From positions 10,634-74,633 of the forward strand of contig JBBQXF010000007.1 of the NCBI GenBank assembly GCA_038209965.1: a DNA stretch of 64,000 bases. The letters run 5' to 3'. A model generated the notes under the pieces. That model worked only from the letters and a program-made list of their open reading frames with translations, did no database searches and had not been told where the DNA came from. A program made the position numbers and the translations under genes. Below, one piece after another: positions 43,837 through 50,753 of this stretch (the first letter of the stretch is position 1; the number at the start of each line of letters is the position of its first letter). This stretch comes from JALONO01 sp038209965. GTDB lineage: Bacteria > Bacteroidota > Bacteroidia > Cytophagales > Thermoflexibacteraceae.

Positions 43837-44877
43837 TTAGTCCTTGATGAAGGGATAATCGGCTTGGGCATATACATCATGGTAAATTTCTTCAGCGTCA
43901 GGCCAGGGGGATTCCTCCGCAAATTTGACCGCTACATCCACTTGAGCCTTGACTTTGGCATCGATCGCCTCTAATTCGGCTTCGGTGGCCAGCTCCCGGG
44001 TCAACAGGGTATGTTTTACCTGCTCGATGGGATCTTGCATCTTGTAGGTTTCCACCTCTTCTTTGGTGCGGTATTTTTGTGGATCCGACATGGAGTGGCC
44101 CCGGTAACGGTAGGTGCGGAGCTCCAACAGGCTCGGGCCTTCGCCAGCGCGGGCACGCTCGGCAGCTTTGGCCACCGCTTGGTGCACAGCTTCGACGTTC
44201 ATGGCATCAACCGGCATCGAGGGGATGTCATACGCTTCGCCCAAGGTATAAAGTTCGGTCACATTGGAACTCCGCTTGACCGAAGTGCCCATTGCGTAGC
44301 CATTGTTCTCAATGACAAATATGACGGGCAGTTTCCAAGTCATGGCCATGTTGAGGGCCTCGTGGAAAGCACCTTGGCGCACAGCCCCATCACCCATGTA
44401 ACAGATGCAGAGCTTACCGGTTTTATTGTATTTTTCGGCAAAGGCAATTCCCGCGCCCATGGGCACTTGCGCGCCCACGATTCCGTGCCCACCCATAAAG
44501 CCTACTGCTTTGTCAAAAATGTGCATAGAACCGCCTTTCCCCTTGGTAGTGCCGGTGGCTTTGCCGTAGAGTTCGGCCATAACGGCCCCGGGACTAGTGC
44601 CCAAAGCGAGCGGGTGCGCGTGATCGCGATAGGCTGTAATCCATTTATCGCCTTTCTCCAGGGCCGAGGCCGCTCCAGCCGCGCAGGCTTCTTGCCCGAT
44701 GTACAAGTGGCAGAACCCCCGGATTTTTTGCTGACCATAAAGCTGGCCCGCTTTTTCCTCAAATTTGCGCATCAGCACCATGCTTTCGTACCAATAGAGG
44801 TAGGTTTCTGTTGAGAAACCGCTTTCGGTTTCGGCCACTGACAAGCTGTTTTCCAAAACGTTGACTTGTTGATCCAT
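43837..44877 (-). CDS. pdhA: Pyruvate dehydrogenase E1 component, alpha subunit
   Basis: Thiamine-diphosphate-dependent alpha subunit of the E1 component of pyruvate dehydrogenase, 346 residues. The phosphopantothenate-free bacterial pattern is complete: YESMVLMRKFEEKAGQLYGQ, GFCHLYIGQEACAAG, WITAYRDHAHPLALG, the TPP motif GDGAVRQGAFHEALN ending in IENNGYAMG, and YRYRGHSMSDP. The ATG at 44877 (MDQQVNV) is preferred to the GTG at 44925. The E1 beta and E2 genes are not adjacent, and the neighbouring plus-strand unit is the pseudogene. Branched-chain E1 alpha is less likely on the RGHSMSDPQKYRTKEEVE pattern. Confidence 0.93.
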   Translation of the reverse strand: MDQQVNVLENSLSVAETESGFSTETYLYWYESMVLMRKFEEKAGQLYGQQKIRGFCHLYIGQEACAAGAASALEKGDKWITAYRDHAHPLALGTSPGAVMAELYGKATGTTKGKGGSMHIFDKAVGFMGGHGIVGAQVPMGAGIAFAEKYNKTGKLCICYMGDGAVRQGAFHEALNMAMTWKLPVIFVIENNGYAMGTSVKRSSNVTELYTLGEAYDIPSMPVDAMNVEAVHQAVAKAAERARAGEGPSLLELRTYRYRGHSMSDPQKYRTKEEVETYKMQDPIEQVKHTLLTRELATEAELEAIDAKVKAQVDVAVKFAEESPWPDAEEIYHDVYAQADYPFIKD

Positions 44878-44975
44878 AAAGGCTGGATTAATTCGTGAGA
44901 TATCGATAAACAGGTTTGAAACCACTAGAAATGCCGGCCAACATTACAAATGACCAATAATGATCGTCAACTCGT

Positions 44976-44999
44976 GCCTCCCTCACTCGGGAGGCTTTT
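44976..44999 (+). terminator. Small terminator-like hairpin
   Basis: A 7-bp GC stem (GCCTCCC at 44976-44982 with GGGAGGC at 44989-44995) is followed by TTTT on the plus strand. No plus-strand gene ends near it. It lies between pdhA and the BASS gene, both minus, so its role is unclear. Confidence 0.35.
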
Positions 45000-45089
45000 A
45001 ACTACTTAAGCCGACAAACGGCCCGTACAATGGGCAAAATTAGCCAAAAAATCAAGAAAATGGCAACCTCCCCAAAACAAGGGCCCAGT

Positions 45090-46184
45090 TCAGCTTTTCC
45101 CTTCGTCGGGCGGTTTGCCGCTCCACCAGTTGGCCAAGGCCGATCCGGTAATGTTCATGAGCGGGCCAAACACCGCTGGGGCCAAACCCACCGTGGCCGC
45201 CTTGCCCATTTGCAGGGCCAAGCCCGAGGCCAGTCCCGCGTTTTGCAGGCCCACCTCAATGGCGATGGTGCGGCAAGTTTTCTCGTCCATGCGCAGGAAA
45301 CGGCAGATCCAGTAGCCCAGCACATACCCCAGCACATTGTGCAACAAAACCGCCAAAATCAACGATAGCCCGATCTGGATCAGGTTGTCGCGGCCGGCCG
45401 AGGTGATAATGGCAATGATGAGCGCAATGCCCCCCATGGAGATCAGGGGCATGACCTGATCCAGCCATTTGGCCCGCCCGTAAAATAATTTGTTGAAAAC
45501 CAGCCCGCCGACAATGGGCACAATCACGATTTTGACAATGTCAAGCATCATGGCCAAAAAATCAACTTCTACCAGTTGTCCGGCCAACATTTTCATCAGC
45601 AACGGGGTGATGAAAGGCGCGAGCAAAGTAGCTACGGCCGTCAAGGTGATGGAAAGGGCGACGTTGGCCTTGGCCAAGTAGGACATTACGTTAGAGGCCA
45701 GGCCGCTCGGGCTGCACCCCACCAGCACTAGCCCGGCCGCGATCTCGGGCGCGAACCCAAAGCCGTTGGCAATGGCCAGCCCCAAGAACGGCATGATGGC
45801 ATATTGGCACAAGAGGCCCACCAACACCGCTTTGGGCATCTGGATCACGCCCGAAAAATCGCGCAGGCTCATGGTGGTGCCCATCCCAAACATAATGATT
45901 TGCAGGAGGGGGACAATGAGCTTTTTGAGGGGAAAACCATTGACCTCGATAAAAACCCAAGGATAGAACATGGCCACCGTGACTGCCGCAAAAATCACAA
46001 GCGTGTAGGAAAAACCGCGCAAACTGCCGTAGGGGCGAAAAGCGAGGGCCAAGAGAACAAAGCCTACGGTGATAAAATAACCACCAGTGGCAGTTTGGTC
46101 GGCGACGACCAGCCCAAGCGCAGTCAGCAGGGCCAGTCCTGCAAGAGCGAAGAGAAGTTTGGCGATGGTAGTAGTGATCGGCAT
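45090..46184 (-). CDS. BASS-family (bile acid:sodium symporter-like) transporter
   Basis: Polytopic inner-membrane protein of about 364 residues with ten or so hydrophobic helices, of the bile acid:Na+ symporter (BASS) superfamily. Signatures are FGMGTTMSLRDFSGVIQMPK, VLVGLLCQYAIMPFLGLAIA, LVLVGCSPSGLASNVMSYLAKA (discontinuous-helix motif), and EVGLQNAGLASGLALQMG. Bacterial relatives transport organic anions; the substrate here is unknown. The ATG at 46184 (MPITTTIAK) is used, while 46241 (MVFCLLL) and 46277 are longer alternatives. Confidence 0.9.
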   Translation of the reverse strand: MPITTTIAKLLFALAGLALLTALGLVVADQTATGGYFITVGFVLLALAFRPYGSLRGFSYTLVIFAAVTVAMFYPWVFIEVNGFPLKKLIVPLLQIIMFGMGTTMSLRDFSGVIQMPKAVLVGLLCQYAIMPFLGLAIANGFGFAPEIAAGLVLVGCSPSGLASNVMSYLAKANVALSITLTAVATLLAPFITPLLMKMLAGQLVEVDFLAMMLDIVKIVIVPIVGGLVFNKLFYGRAKWLDQVMPLISMGGIALIIAIITSAGRDNLIQIGLSLILAVLLHNVLGYVLGYWICRFLRMDEKTCRTIAIEVGLQNAGLASGLALQMGKAATVGLAPAVFGPLMNITGSALANWWSGKPPDEGKS

Positions 46185-46413
46185 CGGGTTTTCATTTTCG
46201 GTAAAGACAACCAATGGAGCAAGTAACAAACAAAAAACCATGCCCCCAAACTTTGGCAAAACAGGACATTGTACCAAGATTATTGTAATTGGGGCGGTAA
46301 ACCAGGTTTACACCGTTGGCTTTCAATGACTTACTTTTTGTCAAGGTAAAATCAACCTTGTTGGGGCCTAATAGTGGGGGCGAAATTTAGGGTAACCAAA
46401 GTGGTCGCCCGGT

Positions 46414-47298
46414 TCAATTAGACTTTGATGGCGCGACTGGCCGCCCCAGTTCAATGGTGGGCATGGGCAGGCGGTACATTTCCAACCCGGCCAACACTAT
46501 TTCCCAACCCGGGGCAAGGTCGGTTTTTTCGCGCAGATAGGCCAGATCCAGATCCAGCCCCACCAAAAATCGGCGGCGGGACTGGTGGCCAGCAGCGCGG
46601 TTTTGGCCCTCGCGGGCGCGCACCATGCCCGTGGCCCCGTGGCCCACCGCCACCCGCAGCCAGGGCAGGTGCTGTTGCCATGCCTTGGCCATTTGGCCGC
46701 TGGGGGCCAAGCTCAGCCAGTAAGTTTGTCCGTTGTAATCTTTGAGGAGTTGCTCCGCCCAGTTTTTTCCCAACAATTGGGGCCGCAGGTGGGCGAAAGG
46801 CGATGGGGCAAAGGAAAATTTGGGTTTCAGCCAACAGTGGCCCGGGGAAAGCGCGGCTTGCCCATAATAAAGGCCACTCCCGGCCGCATTGGCCAGCAGA
46901 TCGGCCCAACTGGCCCCATACGCGGGCATGAATCCATCGAGCCACTCGATGGGGGCGTGGGCCAAAAAGCCGAGCCCGGCGGCTTTTTGGTGGGCTTGGG
47001 CCTCGGGCTGGCCCGCCCAGCGCAGGAGCGCACCCAAAAGACGGCTACAATGAAAGGAAGAAAACGCATGGCCCATTTTGTCCATTTGCCGCCACTCGGC
47101 CCGGTCGTCGAACCAGTGCCAGTTGGTGCGCGCTGCCTGCCCGTACCATATTTTGCCCACCACCAGCGCGGCCCCAACGTAGGCGAGGGCGGCCCCAGCC
47201 AATAAAAAACGCCGACGGGAGAGCAGTACCCCCGGTGACGGCGGTTGAGCCGGACGGTTTTTTTGGCCCCAAATGAATTTTTTGAGCAGTTGGCGCAA
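46414..47298 (-). CDS. DUF2279 membrane-anchored protein
   Basis: Bacteroidota DUF2279 protein, about 294 residues. It has one N-terminal hydrophobic segment after a twin-arginine-like RRRFLLAGAALAYVGAALVV, then WYGQAARTNWHWFDDRAEWR and QMDKMGHAFSSF. This DKxGHxFS motif marks the family, and LDGFMPAYGASWADLLANAAGS is also typical. No ATG is available before the TM segment. TTG at 47298 or 47358, or GTG at 47352, must serve; I prefer 47298, 11 bp after the gldC stop. Function unknown. It is probably cotranscribed with gldC. Confidence 0.75.
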   Translation of the reverse strand: MRQLLKKFIWGQKNRPAQPPSPGVLLSRRRFLLAGAALAYVGAALVVGKIWYGQAARTNWHWFDDRAEWRQMDKMGHAFSSFHCSRLLGALLRWAGQPEAQAHQKAAGLGFLAHAPIEWLDGFMPAYGASWADLLANAAGSGLYYGQAALSPGHCWLKPKFSFAPSPFAHLRPQLLGKNWAEQLLKDYNGQTYWLSLAPSGQMAKAWQQHLPWLRVAVGHGATGMVRAREGQNRAAGHQSRRRFLVGLDLDLAYLREKTDLAPGWEIVLAGLEMYRLPMPTIELGRPVAPSKSN

Positions 47299-47309
47299 GA
47301 GTGAACCGG

Positions 47310-47648
47310 TTATTTGTTGCTGTGCTCGCGGCGGATGTGTTCCATCATCCACGTGCAAAGATCTTCCATTTTGGCCGCCATCAGCCCATCGTCGGTGGCC
47401 GTGCGGATGGTCTGGGCCATGCTGCCCAGGGTGTCAACTGCCAGGCGTTTCATCTCGTCCACGGGCATGTCCTTGGCCCAGAGGTCAATGCGGAGCGTTT
47501 CTTTGCGGCGGTGATCCCAAATGGAAACATTAATGGCTTTGGCTTCTTCCAAGCTGCCATTGGAGCTATCGGTGGCACTCCAGAACAGCTTTTCGGGCAC
47601 ATTTTCGTCGTCAAGCTCAATATGGAAACGGATTTCGGAGGTTTTCAT
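47310..47648 (-). CDS. gldC: Gliding motility protein GldC
   Basis: GldC homologue, 112 residues, one of the proteins first defined by non-gliding mutants in Flavobacterium johnsoniae and now tied to the T9SS/gliding machinery. Its molecular role is still unclear. Recognisable are TSEIRFHIELDDENVPEKLF, WSATDSSNGSLEEAKAINVS and WDHRRKETLRIDLWAKDMPV. The ATG at 47648 (MKTSEIRF) is preferred. The DUF2279 gene follows. Its presence supports assignment to a gliding/T9SS-bearing bacterium. Confidence 0.92.
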   Translation of the reverse strand: MKTSEIRFHIELDDENVPEKLFWSATDSSNGSLEEAKAINVSIWDHRRKETLRIDLWAKDMPVDEMKRLAVDTLGSMAQTIRTATDDGLMAAKMEDLCTWMMEHIRREHSNK

Positions 47649-47903
47649 GCGCAAGGATTGAGTGAATCAGGGTTAAGAGAGGGGCAAATTTCGGGCAATA
47701 ATCCCAAAAATGGTGCGGGCCGCATTGATTTGGGGGATATTTGTCCATTCCCTGATAAACCAAATGCCCCCTTAACCGGGATTTTTGGGTCGATCGCCCA
47801 TTTCGTTTTCCTGAATATTTTAAAGTCAGATTTGCTTCCCGCCAATTCCAGTTCACAACGCTCTACAGTGCTATTACTCCGTTGTTGGTGCACTTCGCTA
47901 ACA

Positions 47904-48480
47904 CTAACAACAGTAGAAACCGGATGGGGTTGCAGGGGCATACGCGTAGGGCGACCAGCGGCGCATTAGGTGGGCCAGCGGATCCACCGCCCACATGCGC
48001 CCCAGCGCGGGATCCACCTGCCGGGCGTGGTAGTCCAGCCAACCCAGCCCAAAGGGGTCCTTTCTCCTTGCCGTTGACTGCGCGTCTGCGGTACGTAAAT
48101 TTGCTTTCCGCGTTCCCCGGCGCATTGTAGAAAGCGTTTCCTCTGTCCCATGCCCGCCAGCTCCAATCCCCATGGATCGTAGTGCGTTTCTTCAATCGGA
48201 ACTGGCTGGCCCCCAGCCGCAATTTCCAGATGACTGGCCGTCCGCCAGGTTTTCCACATAAACCTCTGCGCGGACGGCTAGTCCCAACAATCAACTGTCG
48301 CGAGCTTGCCCACGCTGAGCTGCTGCCAGCTCCAGCTCGCCGTATTGACTGGCCGTCCGCATACAATGAACTCCTCCTGCGTATGCAGTACCGCGCCCCC
48401 GGAAGCTTCGCCGTAGAGCTTGAGCACCAAGCGGGTCCGGGGCACACTTGGATCGGGGATTCGGCCTGTCAAGTTGTGGT
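47904..48480 (-). pseudogene. Orphan RHS core remnant (copy 1)
   Basis: Decayed RHS C-terminal core, read leftward immediately after the lipoprotein gene. Pieces in order are IPDPSVPRTRLVLKLYGEAS, HTQEEFIV, NTASWSWQQLSVGKLATVD, then (shifted) VYVENL, ETHYDPWGLELAGMGQ, (shifted) GNAFYNAPGNAESKFTY, the inserted RRRAV, NGKEK, (shifted) DPFGLGWLDYHARQVDPALG and RMWAVDPLAHLMRRWSPYAY, ending at a stop at 47904. At least three frame changes are needed, so no intact product. It is homologous to 49890-50640. The tip after SPYAY is only about nine residues (truncated, with no toxin). Confidence 0.85.
48076..48090. repeat. 15-bp unit inserted in RHS copy 1
   Basis: GACTGCGCGTCTGCG, exact. On the coding (minus) strand it adds five codons, RRRAV, between the TY and NGKEK of the conserved RHS YNGKEKQ motif. 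Confidence 0.85.
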
Positions 48481-48481
48481 C

Positions 48482-49111
48482 TTATGGGCAATCTTTACCA
48501 ACACAGTAGTGCCATGCTGAGTCGAATTTTGGCATTTGCCTCAGGCTTGCCAATACCTTTTGATTTTTGATCAGTGAATAGTCTGGGGCAAAGTAAACAT
48601 GGCTTTCAGCAGTTATATGGAACGCGATTACTTTGCCACGAGATGGGTTGGCATCAACTCCTAAAATCCCTTTGCATTGATAAGGGTGGCCCACTTCCAA
48701 ATGATAGAAACTGTACATTACTTCTGATGCAAATGCAAAACACTCTAGGGTGCTTGAACCATCTTTCCTCCTCAAATCTTCATAAGCCTTGACATAGGGG
48801 GCGTTTTTACTATCAAGAAAGTGCTTCCAATCGACGATATCTTCGTAAATTGGCATATTAATGCATTTTTTGCCATCTTTGGAGTAAATACCGATATTGT
48901 TGCAGATGGCTTTTAGCCATTTAGGGCCCACCTCTTTTACACCCCTTGTGTTTATGCGAAGCCCCCAAAAAATGTTTGGATTTTTCGGACTGCATTTTTT
49001 ATAAAAATGGTGACACAACGAGGTTTCTGTCTTGTAATCCGATTTACTGGTGGAGTTGGTGCAACTAAATATCAATAATAGTACGAACGTAGAACATGTG
49101 TTGAGTTTCAT
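48482..49111 (-). CDS. Lipoprotein, candidate immunity protein of the RHS tip
   Basis: A 209-residue lipoprotein. The ATG at 49111 (MKLNTCSTFVLLLIFSCTNS) gives a signal peptide with lipobox Cys. The mature protein is basic and cysteine-rich (CHHFYKKC, CNNIGIYSKDGKKC), with YEDLRRKDGSSTLECFAFAS, HPYQCKGILGVDANPSRGKV and HVYFAPDYSL. It begins 4 bp after the toxin-tip gene stop, the usual place for a cognate immunity gene. The base composition is visibly more AT-rich than the neighbours, which suggests acquisition. I do not recognise the family. If it is the immunity protein, the toxin acts in the periplasm or at the envelope; that is inference. Confidence 0.6.
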   Translation of the reverse strand: MKLNTCSTFVLLLIFSCTNSTSKSDYKTETSLCHHFYKKCSPKNPNIFWGLRINTRGVKEVGPKWLKAICNNIGIYSKDGKKCINMPIYEDIVDWKHFLDSKNAPYVKAYEDLRRKDGSSTLECFAFASEVMYSFYHLEVGHPYQCKGILGVDANPSRGKVIAFHITAESHVYFAPDYSLIKNQKVLASLRQMPKFDSAWHYCVGKDCP

Positions 49112-49115
49112 AATT

Positions 49116-49889
49116 TTACCATTTACATTGGATACCCCCAACACCAATCGGGAAAGGTGGGGTGGGCAATGTTGGATCTGGATTGGGATTGTAAAAGTAT
49201 CCCCTGCCTATGGCTTTTTGATCCCCCGGAGAATCTCCTGTCCACGATTTATCCTGAAACCATCTCACAATTGGATTGTCGCTTCTGTCATATGGCCTTA
49301 TTAAAAGGTTGGCGATTTTACTGCTGTCCCATGCATCGTATTCTGCCCCAAAAGCTGCTGTAAAGTAGTTGAACCCCAAGCGTTTCATAGATTGGCCCCA
49401 TAAAAAATTACCAGCGTCCTGATAATTATACGCTTGGCCCTGTATCAAATAAAGCGCATTGGGATTAAGCCTGCTTCCTGGACGCCCCCAGAAATCCATT
49501 TTTCCTGTATGACTTTCGTTTTTGGCATAACTCCACCTGTTTTCTTGATTTACTGGGTTATCCACGTCTGCATCTTTCATGTGCAGCTCAATATCTTCTG
49601 GCTTGACCACTTGAAGCTCAAAATTATCTTCACCTAAATTTGGGATGTCCCCCGGATCATTAAACTCAAAACTCTGACCGCCATACCGCTCTGTTTGCCC
49701 TTTGGCATTTTTGCGCGTGTACTGGTGGAACCCGGTAATTTCAGGCTTTCCATTGTTCAGCATCATTAAAAACTTGCCGTCCTCAAATACTGCCAGGCTG
49801 TCCCCGTTCACGTCAATATATTTGACCGGGTTGCTGGCCCCGCACTGGTAGGGGGTGAGGGAGAAGTACTTGTGGGCAAACCTGTCCAC
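49116..49889 (-). CDS. RHS C-terminal toxin tip (orphan)
   Basis: End of an RHS protein followed by a variable tip. The open frame comes in from the core at about 50040 (GNAFYNAPGNAESKWTY...GLGWLDYGARHYQPELGR), but only a GTG at 49889 is a plausible start, giving 257 residues. Residues 1-30 (VDRFAHKYFSLTPYQCGASN, then PVKYIDVNGDS) are the conserved RHS junction. The tip includes ENRWSYAKNESHTGKMDFWG, YLIQGQAYNYQDAGNFLWGQ, SMKRLGFNYFTAAFGAEYDA and GDQKAIGRGYFY. The DAGNFLWG and DQKAI...G motifs recall the polymorphic toxin type 44 domain; this is from memory and tentative. The tip DNA is AT-richer than the core, as expected of exchanged tips. Confidence 0.65.
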   Translation of the reverse strand: MDRFAHKYFSLTPYQCGASNPVKYIDVNGDSLAVFEDGKFLMMLNNGKPEITGFHQYTRKNAKGQTERYGGQSFEFNDPGDIPNLGEDNFELQVVKPEDIELHMKDADVDNPVNQENRWSYAKNESHTGKMDFWGRPGSRLNPNALYLIQGQAYNYQDAGNFLWGQSMKRLGFNYFTAAFGAEYDAWDSSKIANLLIRPYDRSDNPIVRWFQDKSWTGDSPGDQKAIGRGYFYNPNPDPTLPTPPFPIGVGGIQCKW

Positions 49890-49979
49890 CTTGGTGAACC
49901 TGCCCAGCTCCGGCTGGTAGTGCCGCGCCCCGTAGTCCAGCCAGCCCAGACCAAAGGGGTCCTGCTTCTCCTTGCTGTA

Positions 49980-49994
49980 GACTGCGCGTCTGCG
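49980..49994. repeat. 15-bp unit inserted in RHS copy 2, site 1
   Basis: GACTGCGCGTCTGCG, exact. It lies at the homologous site of copy 1: five codons RRRAV between TY and YSKEKQ, with GTA on both sides. Confidence 0.85.
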
Positions 49995-50085
49995 GTAGGT
50001 CCACTTGCTCTCCGCGTTCCCCGGCGCATTGTAGAAAGCGTTTCCCCGGTCTTATGCCACTCAGCTACAATCCCCAAGGGCCATA

Positions 50086-50100
50086 GACTGCGCGTCTGCG
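50086..50100. repeat. 15-bp unit inserted in RHS copy 2, site 2
   Basis: GACTGCGCGTCTGCG, exact. Five codons RRRAV lie between EGH and YGPWGL. Copy 1 has ETHYDPWGL without the unit, so copy 1 shows the empty site. Confidence 0.88.
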
Positions 50101-50502
50101 GTGCCCCTCCCGCACCACAATCGGAACCGGCTGGCCGTCCGCCATCAATCGCGGATGGCCAGTCCAAACTGGCACACCCGCCAAGTTCTCCACATAGACT
50201 TCCGCGCGGACGGCTAGCCCCAAATCAACCGTCGCCAGCTTGCCCACGCTGAGCTGCTGCCAGCTCCAACTCGCCGTGTTGACTAGCCGTCCGCGTACAA
50301 TGAACTCCTCCTGCGTGTGTAGGACAGTTCCCCCGGAAGCTTTGCCGTAGAGCTTGAGCACCAAGCGGGCCCGGGGCCGTCGTGGAACAGCACGGAGGGA
50401 TCGGGGATCATTGTGGCCAAGGTAGTGTTTTGTTTTTGCATCTCCAAAAGCCCGGTGGCCTGGGTGGGCGGGCTGCCCACCACCTCACCGGTGGTGGTGC
50501 CG

Positions 50503-50517
50503 GACTGCGCGTCTACG
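50503..50517. repeat. 15-bp unit variant upstream in the RHS island
   Basis: GACTGCGCGTCTACG, one mismatch to the consensus. A partial copy (GACTGCGCGCATGG) follows at 50550. Both lie in the 5'-most, poorly conserved part of the RHS remnant. Confidence 0.7.
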
Positions 50518-50753
50518 GAGCCCGCCCGCCCGGCGGTGCGGGCAGGGCGGACTGCGCGCATGGAACATACGTTGGGCGCGACCATAGATGGGCCGCTTGC
50601 CCGGCATGGCACTTCGAACATCCCCCAAACCAAGAATATGCGTAATATTGCGGTTTGACAATGCCATTGGCCGCTTGGGCCGGCATGACCACTAAAGACG
50701 GGTGATCGGGCCCAATTGTTCAACCACCATTTACTGCCTTACTTTTATTTTGA

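Larger units (their letters stand above)
49890..50640 (-). pseudogene. RHS core remnant (copy 2), upstream of the toxin tip
   Basis: Broken RHS core preceding the tip. In order: GTTTGEVVGSPPTQATGLLE, MIPDPSVLFHDG, a frame change, LVLKLYGKASGGTVLHTQEE, FIVRGRLVNTASWSWQQLSV, RAEVYVENLAGVPVWTGHPR, ADGQPVPIVVREGH, the inserted RRRAV, YGPWGL and a TAG stop. After a further frame change it reads GNAFYNAPGNAESKWTY, RRRAV, YSKEKQDPFGLGWLDYGARH, open into the toxin tip. It is about 600 bp homologous to copy 1, with one shared frame break before GNAFYN. No full-length RHS gene or secretion partner (VgrG, PAAR) is present. Confidence 0.8.

Noticed and set aside
44976..44999. GC hairpin plus TTTT as terminator of a real plus-strand gene
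   Set aside because: Kept only as a low-confidence hairpin, since the nearest plus-strand unit is the pseudogene more than 1 kb upstream and pdhA lies between.
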